Origin: Aliidiomarina halalkaliphila | Lineage (GTDB): Bacteria; Pseudomonadota; Gammaproteobacteria; Enterobacterales; Alteromonadaceae | Reading direction: 5' to 3' | Assembly: GCF_007096385.1 (NCBI RefSeq) | Contig: NZ_VJWL01000002.1 | Location: 310,001 to 374,000 of the forward strand | Length of the DNA: 64,000 nucleotides | Shown: positions 41,191-50,318 of the stretch, one piece after another | Position numbering within the stretch: position 1 is the stretch's first letter | Layout of the letters: every line of letters starts with the position of its first letter | Translations under genes and position numbers: made by a program | Notes under the pieces: model-generated | The model's database searches: none | Told to the model about the DNA's origin: nothing | Seen by the model: the letters and a program-made list of their open reading frames with translations, nothing else

Positions 41191-43410
41191 ATGAATAGTT
41201 TTCGGTTACAACAGCTCGGCATGTTAAGGCAAACAATGATCCGTTGTGTGCTCTCTTTTTTGTTGTGTTTCTTGTTACTTTTTTCGGCTGCGCAAAGTGT
41301 GGCACAAGAAGGGATGTGGTTACCGGAGCAACAGCCCGACTGGCCGATGCAGCCTGCTACCTCCACAGTCCTCAAAGTCGGCTCCTGTAGCGGAACCTTT
41401 GTCTCTCCAAAAGGGTTGGTGCTGACCAACCATCACTGTGTCATTGATTTACTGCAATCGCGCTCGACGCTCGAGAATAATTATTTAGAAACGGGCTATT
41501 TAGCGCTCAATCATGATCTTGAATTACGCGCGCCCGCAGACTTTATTGTGGCTAAAACACTGAGCCGAACTGAAGTGACGCGGGAAGTGTTACAGGGCGT
41601 TACGGATCGGGTGACCGGTCGAGCACGCTTTAATATGATAGCCAACAATCGTAATGAGATTTTACGTCGATGCGAAAACGCGCCAAATATCCAGTGCCGG
41701 GTTGTGGAGCAATACGACGGTATTGGCTATCTGCTCATCCGCGACGAGATATTCCCACAAGTGCGCTTAGTGTGGGCGCCGCCTGAAGACGTTGGTCATT
41801 TCGGAGGCGTTGAAGATAATTGGCAGTGGCCCCGACACAGTGCCGATTTGGCGTTGTTACGAGTCTATGATCAGAACGGCAAACCTTACCAACCCGCGCA
41901 TTGGCTACCGTTGTCACCGGCAGCACCCAGTGATGGCGAACTAGTGTTTACGGCGGGATTTCCAGGATTAACCCAACGCTATCGAGTTGAGAAAGAGGCT
42001 CGGCTTGCGTTAGAAACATTCTATCCGCTAGCCATCGATTATTTGCAAGAACTTGAAGACACTGTACATGGCTTTAGCCAAGATGATGCGGCGCGTAAAC
42101 TCCGTTATGCACCAGCACTTATGCGCTGGGGAAATCGCCGTCAAAACTATATCGGCATGTTGGCGGCAGCCGACGAGCATCAGTTTTTTGCCCTAAGTGC
42201 GCAGCAAGAAGCGGATGTGCGTCAATGGATGCAGGCGCAAGAAAACGCCGACCACTATAAACAGGGGCTTGATTTGGTCCATCAGGCCTTAGCGACACGG
42301 CAGCGGACAATACTGCAACAAACGTGGTGGGGATTTTTTCAGGAGCTCCAACTTCCATTGGTGGCGCAGCGGATTTATCGGCTTGCTCAGGAATCGGCGC
42401 GGCCCGACGATCGCCGGACCCGAGGCTACCAAACGCAACAAGTCCCTGCGTTACAATCACAATTGCGAGGGCAGCTGCGCCAATTTGATAGCGAGGTTGA
42501 ACAGGCACTTTTAGTGCAGTTGCTTATGCGCCACCAAGCGCTGCCAGCAGATCAAAAAATCCGATTTATTGAGCATTTCTTTCAATTAACCCCTGACTCG
42601 AGTGAAGCACAAATTCAGCAGCGGGTTGCGGCGATTTACGCGGAAAGCAAATTGCAGAATCTAGCCGCGTTAGACGAGATGTTGCGCCTTCCTCTGACAG
42701 AACTTCGCCGAAGCAACGATCCCTGGATTCAATTCGCAATCGAAAGCGCGGATGAACGTTTGGAATGGGATACGCGTGAACGTGAGTTGCGCGGCATTGA
42801 ACAACAAGGGCGCAGCATTTTAATGGATGGATTTCGACGCTGGGCGCGTTCCCAAGGCAAACGTCTCGCGGATAACGCGAACCGGACCTATCGCCTAAGC
42901 TCCGGGGTTGTGGCCGGGAATCCAAAAACGGACCCAGAAACAGATCCGGTATCTACGCGAACGACACTAAGCTCGTTGCTTTCCATTACCGGCACGGAAC
43001 CACGATATACGTTACCTTTTGCCATGCATGCGGCAGCGTCGGTGCACGGCGCAGGTTGTTTAGCAGTAAGCTCACAGGATCTCACACTTAACTTCTTGAG
43101 CAATGCAGATGGAACTGGAGGAAGCTCAGGCAGCCCCACGTTAAACAGCCGCGGTGAATTGATTGGCTTGGTATTTGATAGCACAACCGATGGTATTCTC
43201 AGCGATTGGATGTTTGATAGCGCTCGGCATCGACTCATTCACGCGGATGTACGTTATTTACTGTGGCTATTGCGCTATGTGTATCAAGCACAAGAAGTGC
43301 TTGATGAGCTGCAATTTAAGGAAACAGACGCCACCTGTTTTATTGGTGAAACCCCAATTATTCCAACGCCAATTCGAGCTGTCGGTCCTCATCTGGATCC
43401 GGCAGAGTGA
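41191..43410 (+). CDS. exported S46-family dipeptidyl peptidase (DPP7/DPP11-like)
   Basis: 739 aa with signal peptide (SFLLCFLLLFSAAQSVA) and good ribosome site GGGAG. Catalytic His in TNHHCV (H81), Asp in the ADLALLRVYD region, and Ser in GGSSGSPTLN (S646). The order is that of S46 peptidases. These remove dipeptides from peptides in the periplasm. Whether the S1 specificity is hydrophobic (DPP7) or acidic (DPP11) cannot be told by reading. Its last 53 bases overlap the convergent dinB gene. Confidence 0.93.
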   Translation: MNSFRLQQLGMLRQTMIRCVLSFLLCFLLLFSAAQSVAQEGMWLPEQQPDWPMQPATSTVLKVGSCSGTFVSPKGLVLTNHHCVIDLLQSRSTLENNYLETGYLALNHDLELRAPADFIVAKTLSRTEVTREVLQGVTDRVTGRARFNMIANNRNEILRRCENAPNIQCRVVEQYDGIGYLLIRDEIFPQVRLVWAPPEDVGHFGGVEDNWQWPRHSADLALLRVYDQNGKPYQPAHWLPLSPAAPSDGELVFTAGFPGLTQRYRVEKEARLALETFYPLAIDYLQELEDTVHGFSQDDAARKLRYAPALMRWGNRRQNYIGMLAAADEHQFFALSAQQEADVRQWMQAQENADHYKQGLDLVHQALATRQRTILQQTWWGFFQELQLPLVAQRIYRLAQESARPDDRRTRGYQTQQVPALQSQLRGQLRQFDSEVEQALLVQLLMRHQALPADQKIRFIEHFFQLTPDSSEAQIQQRVAAIYAESKLQNLAALDEMLRLPLTELRRSNDPWIQFAIESADERLEWDTRERELRGIEQQGRSILMDGFRRWARSQGKRLADNANRTYRLSSGVVAGNPKTDPETDPVSTRTTLSSLLSITGTEPRYTLPFAMHAAASVHGAGCLAVSSQDLTLNFLSNADGTGGSSGSPTLNSRGELIGLVFDSTTDGILSDWMFDSARHRLIHADVRYLLWLLRYVYQAQEVLDELQFKETDATCFIGETPIIPTPIRAVGPHLDPAE

Positions 43411-44431
43411 TGCCGATTCCAATCAGGCGCACACTACGATCTTGCGCCCGAGGCCAAGCCTCATGGAGCAATTGATAAAACAGTGAGGGTGAAACTCGGT
43501 TACTAACACGACTCACTGTTGTTTGTGTAAAGTCACTAAATTTCAATTTAACGGTTTGCCCCTTGGCGCGTACATCTTGCCAACGGGCCTCCCCTAATCG
43601 CTTCTTTAACGAAGGAAGTAAGCTGGTTTCTAAAAATTGCTCGGCACTTTTCACGTGGGTAAAGTCGCGATGCAGGGTCGACTCCACGCTGACCTGTTTG
43701 CGCATGCGACTGAGTGACACAGGTCGTTCATCAATGCCCTGGCAGCGTTGGTGGAGAAGATATCCAGCATGATCACCGAGGAGTCGTTGCAGCTTGCTGG
43801 GGTCACAGTTTTGAATATCTCCGACTTTATGAAAGCCAGCGGCCGCTAATCGCTCTTGGCTCTTTGGGCCGACACCGGGAATGCGGCGTAAAGAAAGGGC
43901 TCCTAAATAGGCATAAATGGCTTCGGGAGCCACCACAAACTGACCATCAGGTTTACGTTCTTCTGAGGCTATTTTTGCCACCATCTTTTGTGAGGAAATA
44001 CCTGCAGAAGCGGTGACGCCAAGAGCACGCAACTCTGCGCGAATTGCTTCCATGGTAAGGCTAGCGCTGCCTTTGAAGGCTGTGTTTTCGGTGAGATCGA
44101 GATAAAACTCATCAATAGAGGCGGGTTCAACCAAAGGGGTGAACTCGGTTAATACGCCAAGAACTTGCTTTGACATGGCTTTATAGGCGGCCATATCCGG
44201 TTTCACGAAAACTAAATCCGGGCAGAGCTTACGAGCGTGATGCCCAGGCATGGCACTGCGCACCCCAAACTCTCGGGCACGGTAATTGGCTGTGGCCACG
44301 ACGCCGCGTTCGCCACCACCACCGACAGCGAAAGGACGTTTTGCAAGGCCGGGATCCTTAATGACTTCTACGGCTGCAAAGAAAGCATCAAGATCAAGCA
44401 AGGCGATTTTTCGACCGGATGATTGAACCAA
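43358..44431 (-). CDS. dinB: DNA polymerase IV (Y family)
   Basis: 357 aa if translation begins at TTG 44431; the open frame extends to 44473, but a candidate LexA box lies inside that extension. Catalytic carboxylates in LDLDAFFAAVE and SIDEFYLDLT, and helix-hairpin-helix in RRIPGVGPKSQERLAAAG. Error-prone translesion polymerase in the SOS response. The little-finger domain and C-terminal tail (QLELALE, a probable beta-clamp-like end) are complete. Overlaps the S46 gene tail to tail. Confidence 0.95.
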   Translation of the reverse strand: MVQSSGRKIALLDLDAFFAAVEVIKDPGLAKRPFAVGGGGERGVVATANYRAREFGVRSAMPGHHARKLCPDLVFVKPDMAAYKAMSKQVLGVLTEFTPLVEPASIDEFYLDLTENTAFKGSASLTMEAIRAELRALGVTASAGISSQKMVAKIASEERKPDGQFVVAPEAIYAYLGALSLRRIPGVGPKSQERLAAAGFHKVGDIQNCDPSKLQRLLGDHAGYLLHQRCQGIDERPVSLSRMRKQVSVESTLHRDFTHVKSAEQFLETSLLPSLKKRLGEARWQDVRAKGQTVKLKFSDFTQTTVSRVSNRVSPSLFYQLLHEAWPRAQDRSVRLIGIGITLPDPDEDRQLELALE

Positions 44432-44443
44432 AGTGCTGCGATT

Positions 44444-44459
44444 CCGTATAAAACGACAG
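44444..44459 (-). promoter_or_regulatory. lexA box: candidate LexA box upstream of dinB
   Basis: CTGTCGTTTTATACGG on the minus strand matches the gammaproteobacterial SOS box CTGT-N8-ACAG at 11 of 16 positions, with the last triplet CGG for CAG. It is 12 bases upstream of the TTG start chosen for dinB, the usual place for this operator. Confidence 0.5.
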
Positions 44460-44618
44460 GAAAAGTGTATCACACCGCCCGGTTCTCAGGGCCAATGATC
44501 ACAACAATGTTGTTAACTATGCAGACAGCAGTTTCATGGAACAGATTTTCTCGTTATAATCGGTTCAGAAATTCAGCAACCGATTTTGAATTTGGCACTG
44601 ATGAGTCAGGAGAAAGCC

Positions 44619-45047
44619 GTGAAGTTTGTAAACCAACTGAAGTGGAAACAAGTTATTGCAGTGGTTGCCGGTGTGGCAATCGCGGGTGGTGTTATGGCGT
44701 TTACCCAAGATATGTCTCGGGAAGCGATTGCTGAGCGTATTCAGCCGTCCATGAAGGTACGTGTTGCTGGCGATGAGCCGCAGCAACAGGCAGCGGCTGC
44801 AGCAGGCGACCGCTCAGGCGAGCAGGTTTATAATCAAGCGTGTGCAGCCTGTCACACGGGTGGTATCTTAGGTGCCCCACGTAAAGGTGTTGCCGACGAT
44901 TGGACGGACCGCTTACCGCAAGGTATGGCAGTGCTGTTAGAGCACTCGATTAACGGCTTTAACGCCATGCCTCCACGCGGTGGTTGTGCCCGCTGTACCG
45001 ACGACGAAATTGAAGCCGCTATTGAGTTTATGATCGCTGATCTGTAA
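44619..45047 (+). CDS. cytochrome c5-family protein
   Basis: 142 aa from GTG 44619, preceded by AGGAG at 6 bases; the frame extends to 44586. An N-terminal hydrophobic segment (VIAVVAGVAIAGGVMAF) gives export or membrane anchoring. Heme site CAACH (from 75) with a second Cys pair in RGGCARCTDDE, the cytochrome c5 disulfide, and the Met ligand in AMPPRGG. Periplasmic electron carrier of the respiratory chain. Followed by a terminator. Confidence 0.92.
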   Translation: MKFVNQLKWKQVIAVVAGVAIAGGVMAFTQDMSREAIAERIQPSMKVRVAGDEPQQQAAAAAGDRSGEQVYNQACAACHTGGILGAPRKGVADDWTDRLPQGMAVLLEHSINGFNAMPPRGGCARCTDDEIEAAIEFMIADL

Positions 45048-45073
45048 GCGTTCACAGTCTCTCATATCTAGCT

Positions 45074-45099
45074 AAGCCACTCCCATGAGTGGCTTTTTT
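45074..45099 (+). terminator. rho-independent terminator after cytochrome c5
   Basis: AAGCCACTC, loop CCAT, GAGTGGCTT followed by TTTTTG. Strong stem and T run. Confidence 0.9.
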
Positions 45100-45309
45100 G
45101 TATCTAATTTAAAAAATTCTCACCTTTGGTCGCTTTTCAACCTAAAAAAAGCGGTGTACACTCAGTTATTGGTAAAAAAATAACAACATCACAACAAAAT
45201 GGTCTGCTGATTGTCTAGGGGGAAAACCCTCTATTGCATTGTAAAGAGTGCGAGATGGATGCACGAGCCTTCAATTGCATAGGCAAATGACCTTGGGGGA
45301 TGCTCACGG

Positions 45310-47934
45310 GTGAGCGAACACGCAAACGAAACGGATTATGCGTTGCAGGTCAAGCGGCTCGAGAAAGTTGTATCTCGGCTAAAAGCCCTCACGCAGAAAT
45401 ACAGGCAAGCTGAAGTAGTTCAGCAGGCCCTGTTCCGTATTTCCGAGCTTGCGTCCTCCGCGCAAAATATGGACCAGATTTACCTCTCGGTGCATCGTAT
45501 CATCGGCCAATTGATGTCGGCCAAGAATTTCTATATTTGTCTCTACACCGAAAGCCGCGATAGCTTCCTATTTCCGTACTTTGTTGATCAATATGATGAT
45601 GCGCGCATGATAGACGAAGTGCCTGCAGCGGCATTGATGCGCGGCATGACCGGATATATCTTACGCAGCGGCGAACCCATGCTGTGTACCAAAGACAACA
45701 TTGAAGAGCTGGTCAAATCCGGGGAAGTTAATTTCTTAGGTTCGCTACCGGTGGATTGGCTTGGTGTACCGTTGATTGCCAACGATACGTTGATTGGCGC
45801 TATGGTGGTACAGAGCTATGAAGAGGAAGTTCGCTATCGGAACGAAGACCTCGAGCTCCTAATGTTCGTATCGCAACACGTGGTGAACGCGCTAGAGCGT
45901 TTCCGTCATCGGGAATATCTAGAGCAAGAAGTAGCCAAACGTACTGCAGAGCTGCAACAAACCAACGAAGAATTGCGCACCGAGATTATCGATCGGGAAA
46001 AAGCCGAACGACAAAACGCGGTGTTGTATTCTATTTCCGATCTGACCAATACCGCCGAAGACATGCAAACCTTTTATCGTCGTTTGCATGTGGAAGTATC
46101 GAAATTGGTGCAAGCGGATAACTTCTATATTGCCTTGCTCACAGAAAATCGACAGCAAGTATATTTCCCTTATTATGCTGATGAAAGCGGATTCCAAGCG
46201 CGTCAGCGGAGTTTGCAGAAGGGGTTAACGGAATACGTGCTGCGAACGCGTAAGCCTGCGTTTGTGGATGGCAAAACCCGTGACAATCTGATCGCTAAGG
46301 GCGATGTTGTGTTGTCGGAAACCCGCGGGAAACTCGCGCACCAATGGTTAGGTTCACCGCTCATGATGGACGGCAAAATTTTTGGTGTGATCGCGACCCA
46401 AACCTACCGCGATGACCGTCCGTATCAGCGCGAAGATCTCGAACTGCTTAACTTTGTAGCGCACCATGTGTCGGTGGCGATTGAACGACGTCGGGCCGCT
46501 GAGCAGCTGGCAAAGGCGAATTCATTCCTAGAAAAACGTATTGCAGAGCGTACCGAAGAGCTTGTTGAAGAGATTGAACGTCGAAAAGAAATCGAAGCGC
46601 GGCTGTACCACGACGCACATCACGATAACCTCACGGGCTTGCCGAACCGGGCGATGTTTACTGAGCGCGTGAACCAGGCATTGTCGCGACAAAAGCGGCC
46701 CACTAAGGAAAACTTTGCGCTGCTGTTTGTGGATTTGGATCGCTTTAAAAATATCAACGACACACTCGGCCACTCTGCTGGTGACCAGTTCTTGTTAGAA
46801 GTGAGTCGACGCATTCATAGTGCGATTCGCGAGCCCGATTTCTTAGCGCGCCTTGGTGGTGATGAATTTGTTATTTTGCTTGAGCCTATTAAGCACGTGG
46901 ACGATGCAAAAGATGTGGCTGCGCGCATCATTGAGGTGATGAAATCACCCTTTGAGTTGGAAGGCCAGGAACATTTCTCAGGGGCCAGTATTGGGATTGC
47001 CACTTGCCGTGGCGGCGACGATACCACCGACCGATTACTGCGCGATGCAGATGCAGCCATGTATGAAGCGAAGAATTTGGGCCGAGGCCGCTACGTGGTG
47101 TTTGATGAAACCATTCGCAGTGGCCTCGTTGATGCGTTAAATCAAGAAGCCGCGTTACGCTGTGCCCAAACTCAGAAAGATTTCCGTATTTGGCAACAAC
47201 CGGTACTGAATTTAGAGTCCAACGAAGTCATTGGCTATGAGGTTTTGGTGCGTTGGCAGCGTGGCAAAAACATCGTACTGCCCAGTGAGTTTATTGGCAT
47301 CGCAGAGCGCTCCGGCGCGATTATCGAAATCGATCAATGGGTATTGTCTGAATCTTGTCAGTTGTTAGCTACGCTAAGAAAGAAAGGAACAGGCGCCTTG
47401 CCAATGCACATTAATATGTGTGTTCAGCATCTATTGCGCCCCCGCCACGTGAACAAACTCATGAGTATTGTTGAGGAAGCGAAAATTCCTGCCAAACTTA
47501 TCGTGCTGGAATTTGATGAAGAATCGCTGCAACAAGAAGATCCGCGTCGCGTGCTGACAAGCTTACGCCGGTTAAAAGATTTTGGCTTCCGCTTAGCACT
47601 GGATGATTTTGGTCGTGGAACCGGACCATTGCACTTCTTGTACAATTATCCGTTTGATATCGTGAAGTTGGATAGCCGCTTTGTCGGCCAAGTTGCCCGT
47701 AAAGATCGGGCCAGGGCTATGGTTCGGCATATAGTGACACTGTGCACAGAGTTGAATATTGATCTATTCGCAGAAGGCATAGAGGAAGATGAACAGCGCA
47801 TTTACTTGCAAGAGCTCGGTGTTAAAGTAGGCCAAGGGAATTTGCTCAGCAAACCGGCTCCGGTAAACATTAAAAACTTCAGCAAAGAAGCGACTAAGAA
47901 TCTTTCAGCATCGCTCTCAAACGAGCGACGTTAG
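45310..47934 (+). CDS. GAF-GAF-GGDEF-EAL c-di-GMP signalling protein
   Basis: 874 aa from GTG. Two GAF domains (about 45-195 and 235-395), each followed by a coiled coil with VAKRTAELQQTNEELR and ERTEELVEEIERR repeats, then GGDEF (435-590) and EAL (600-860). The cyclase motif GGDEF is intact (from 516). The EAL domain has EVL at 644, NMCVQHL, LEFDEESL (no ITE), DDFGRGTGP (not DDFGTGYSS), so phosphodiesterase activity is doubtful. No membrane segment; cytosolic. Its tail overlaps the convergent rep gene by 41 bases. Confidence 0.92.
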   Translation: MSEHANETDYALQVKRLEKVVSRLKALTQKYRQAEVVQQALFRISELASSAQNMDQIYLSVHRIIGQLMSAKNFYICLYTESRDSFLFPYFVDQYDDARMIDEVPAAALMRGMTGYILRSGEPMLCTKDNIEELVKSGEVNFLGSLPVDWLGVPLIANDTLIGAMVVQSYEEEVRYRNEDLELLMFVSQHVVNALERFRHREYLEQEVAKRTAELQQTNEELRTEIIDREKAERQNAVLYSISDLTNTAEDMQTFYRRLHVEVSKLVQADNFYIALLTENRQQVYFPYYADESGFQARQRSLQKGLTEYVLRTRKPAFVDGKTRDNLIAKGDVVLSETRGKLAHQWLGSPLMMDGKIFGVIATQTYRDDRPYQREDLELLNFVAHHVSVAIERRRAAEQLAKANSFLEKRIAERTEELVEEIERRKEIEARLYHDAHHDNLTGLPNRAMFTERVNQALSRQKRPTKENFALLFVDLDRFKNINDTLGHSAGDQFLLEVSRRIHSAIREPDFLARLGGDEFVILLEPIKHVDDAKDVAARIIEVMKSPFELEGQEHFSGASIGIATCRGGDDTTDRLLRDADAAMYEAKNLGRGRYVVFDETIRSGLVDALNQEAALRCAQTQKDFRIWQQPVLNLESNEVIGYEVLVRWQRGKNIVLPSEFIGIAERSGAIIEIDQWVLSESCQLLATLRKKGTGALPMHINMCVQHLLRPRHVNKLMSIVEEAKIPAKLIVLEFDEESLQQEDPRRVLTSLRRLKDFGFRLALDDFGRGTGPLHFLYNYPFDIVKLDSRFVGQVARKDRARAMVRHIVTLCTELNIDLFAEGIEEDEQRIYLQELGVKVGQGNLLSKPAPVNIKNFSKEATKNLSASLSNERR

Positions 47935-49915
47935 CCGCATTGCGTTGCTGACGATCTTCTGCAGTTACCACTTTCTTTTCCCCTTCCCACTCGATGTCGT
48001 CTTGGGGTAATTCCATTAAAAACCGACTTACTTCTGGACGAATAGTTTCCCCATATTGGCGTCGCTCTTTGGCAAGGGTAAAGGTGAGTTTTTGCTGTGC
48101 CCGCGTAATGCCTACGTAGGCTAAACGTCGCTCTTCTTCTATGTCGTCGTTATCAATACTGGTTTGGTGAGGCAGCAGGCCTTCTTCCATTCCTACTAAA
48201 AACACGAAGGGAAATTCTAGGCCTTTACTGGCATGTAGCGTCATCAACTGCACTTGATCGTCGACTTCATCGTCTTCTTGGCGCGATAGCATATCCCGCA
48301 ACACTAACCGACTCACTACTTGGTCTAAGGTCATGGGGTCATTCTCCTGATCACCCATGAGCATTTCGCTGACCCACCGGTACAGCTCGTTTACGTTCTT
48401 AATGCGCATTTCTGCAGCTGTTGGGCTGCCACTGGTTTCAAACAGCCAGTCTTCAAAATGAATATCTTGCAGTAGTTGTTTTACCGCTTGTGTGGCATGT
48501 TCATGACCACCATCGGCCTCCCGGGCCGCGTGGTTCATCATGTTTACGAACCCTTGCACATCGGCATAGGCGCGCGTCGCCAAAATTGTTTTTAGGCCGC
48601 TGTGCTGGCACGCAGCAAACAAGCTCATATTTTCCTGATGGGCGAGTTGGCCAATTCGTTCCATAGTGCTAGGCCCAATACCCCGCCGCGGTGTGTTGAT
48701 AATCCGCAGTAGCGCGTTGTCGTCGTCAGGATTCACGACCAAGCGCAAATAGGCCATCACATCTTTAATTTCGGAGCGGGCAAAAAACGACTGTCCCCCG
48801 GTAATCTTGTAGGGAATGCGATTGTTCATGAGGGCTTTCTCAAAAATACGGGCTTGATGATTTCCGCGATACAGAATTGCGTAATCACCATAGCGGATAT
48901 TATTAAGAAAGCGCTCGCGAATGATTTCTGCTACCACGCGCTCCGCTTCATTCTCTTCGTTTTTGCCGAAAATCACCCGTAGCGGTTCGCCGTATTCCAT
49001 TTCCGAGAACAGCTTCTTTTCGAACACATGGGGGTTATTGGCGATTAAAATATTCGCGCATTTAAGAACACGGCCAACGGAGCGGTAGTTTTGCTCTAGC
49101 TTGATCACCCGCAGCTGGATAAAGTCTTTCTGCAGTTGGGCGAGATTCTCTGGTTGGGCACCGCGCCAGGAATAGATGCTTTGGTCATCGTCGCCCACTA
49201 CGGTAAAGCGGCCCCGTTCACCTACCAACAGGCGTACCAGTTCGTACTGACTAGAGTTGGTGTCTTGATACTCGTCCACCAATAAATAGCGGATGCGATT
49301 CTGCCAGCGCTGGCGCACATCCGTGGAGCGTCTCAGCAACAGCGTGGGAAGTAAAATAAGATCGTCGAAATCAAGCGCATTATAGGCCTGTAAATGGCGT
49401 TGATAACGCTCGTATAACTCAACAAATAAGGCATCATCGGGGCGGCTAGGATCGAGCTGCACTTGCTCTGGTAGGAGCATGGCATTTTTCCACTGACCAA
49501 TTCGGCTCTGCAATAACTGTATTTGCTGTTTATCGTTGTCGAGGGAATCTTCACTGAGCGCCGCAAGCAACGCGTAGCTGTCTTGATCATCAAATAAGGA
49601 AAAGCCGGGTTTGTAGCCCAGCATGCCAACTTCGCGTCGAATAATATCAAGGCCTAAGGTATGGAAGGTAGAGACGCGCAACCCACGGCAGTTTTTTCGA
49701 CCCACTCGCAAGTGAATACGCTCACGCATTTCTCGTGCCGCTTTGTTGGTAAAGGTGACTGCAGCGATATGATGCGGCAAATAGCCAGCAGAGCTAATCA
49801 AATAAGCAATTTTCTCGGTGATTACACGCGTTTTCCCACTCCCAGCACCCGCAAGCACTAACATTGGGCCACCAATGTATTGCACTGCTTCTTGTTGTTG
49901 CGGGTTTAATTGCAT
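47894..49915 (-). CDS. rep: ATP-dependent DNA helicase Rep
   Basis: 673 aa, the E. coli Rep size. UvrD-like SF1 helicase: Walker A AGAGSGKTRVI, motif II DEYQDTN, motif III GDDDQSIYSWRG, motif V/VI with LMTLHASKGLEFP and EERRLAYVGITRA. 3'-5' helicase that helps forks pass bound proteins. Complete. Start ATG preceded by AAGGATCG. Confidence 0.96.
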   Translation of the reverse strand: MQLNPQQQEAVQYIGGPMLVLAGAGSGKTRVITEKIAYLISSAGYLPHHIAAVTFTNKAAREMRERIHLRVGRKNCRGLRVSTFHTLGLDIIRREVGMLGYKPGFSLFDDQDSYALLAALSEDSLDNDKQQIQLLQSRIGQWKNAMLLPEQVQLDPSRPDDALFVELYERYQRHLQAYNALDFDDLILLPTLLLRRSTDVRQRWQNRIRYLLVDEYQDTNSSQYELVRLLVGERGRFTVVGDDDQSIYSWRGAQPENLAQLQKDFIQLRVIKLEQNYRSVGRVLKCANILIANNPHVFEKKLFSEMEYGEPLRVIFGKNEENEAERVVAEIIRERFLNNIRYGDYAILYRGNHQARIFEKALMNNRIPYKITGGQSFFARSEIKDVMAYLRLVVNPDDDNALLRIINTPRRGIGPSTMERIGQLAHQENMSLFAACQHSGLKTILATRAYADVQGFVNMMNHAAREADGGHEHATQAVKQLLQDIHFEDWLFETSGSPTAAEMRIKNVNELYRWVSEMLMGDQENDPMTLDQVVSRLVLRDMLSRQEDDEVDDQVQLMTLHASKGLEFPFVFLVGMEEGLLPHQTSIDNDDIEEERRLAYVGITRAQQKLTFTLAKERRQYGETIRPEVSRFLMELPQDDIEWEGEKKVVTAEDRQQRNAANVARLRAMLKDS

Positions 49916-50052
49916 GACGATCCTTGCTGATAATATTCATTTGGCCGTGGGTTGGAAGTGCGCATTGTAGCCTAAAGCGAAGGCTGCAGGAAACGCTCTC
50001 TATTTTTGTCGCTCATGCTATAGTAGAGGGCACTACGAATGAGGAATTTTCC

Positions 50053-50313
50053 ATGATCGATGCAAAGAAAATTGAGCAAATCGCACGCCAAATTACCGAA
50101 AGCATTCCGCCGGGAGTTCGGGATATGGCAGATAACGTGGAGCAACGGGTGAAACAGAGCTTACAAGCACAACTGGAACGCCTTGATGTGGTCACTCACG
50201 AAGAACTAGCAGTGCAGCAAGAACTCGTCTTGCGTTTACGCAAGCGGGTCGAAGCGCTAGAAGCTCGGCTGGATGCACTCGAGAAAGGTGACTCTCAATC
50301 CTCAGCGGAGTAA
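50053..50313 (+). CDS. ubiK: ubiquinone biosynthesis accessory factor UbiK
   Basis: 86 aa from ATG 50053 with GAGGA upstream; the frame goes back to 49924 without support. Start MIDAKKIEQIARQITESIPP and the C-terminal coiled coil (RLRKRVEALEARLDALEKGD) match UbiK/YqiC/BMFP. It binds UbiJ and helps aerobic ubiquinone synthesis at the membrane. Divergent from rep. A histidine kinase gene begins 5 bases after its stop. Confidence 0.92.
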   Translation: MIDAKKIEQIARQITESIPPGVRDMADNVEQRVKQSLQAQLERLDVVTHEELAVQQELVLRLRKRVEALEARLDALEKGDSQSSAE

Positions 50314-50318
50314 GGCCT

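Noticed and set aside
45180-45309. c-di-GMP riboswitch upstream of the GAF/GGDEF/EAL gene
   Set aside because: The GEMM signature and paired stems are not present; only a G-rich leader is visible.
49924-50052. 43-residue N-terminal extension of UbiK
   Set aside because: UbiK proteins start MIDxKKI and GAGGA lies directly before that ATG.
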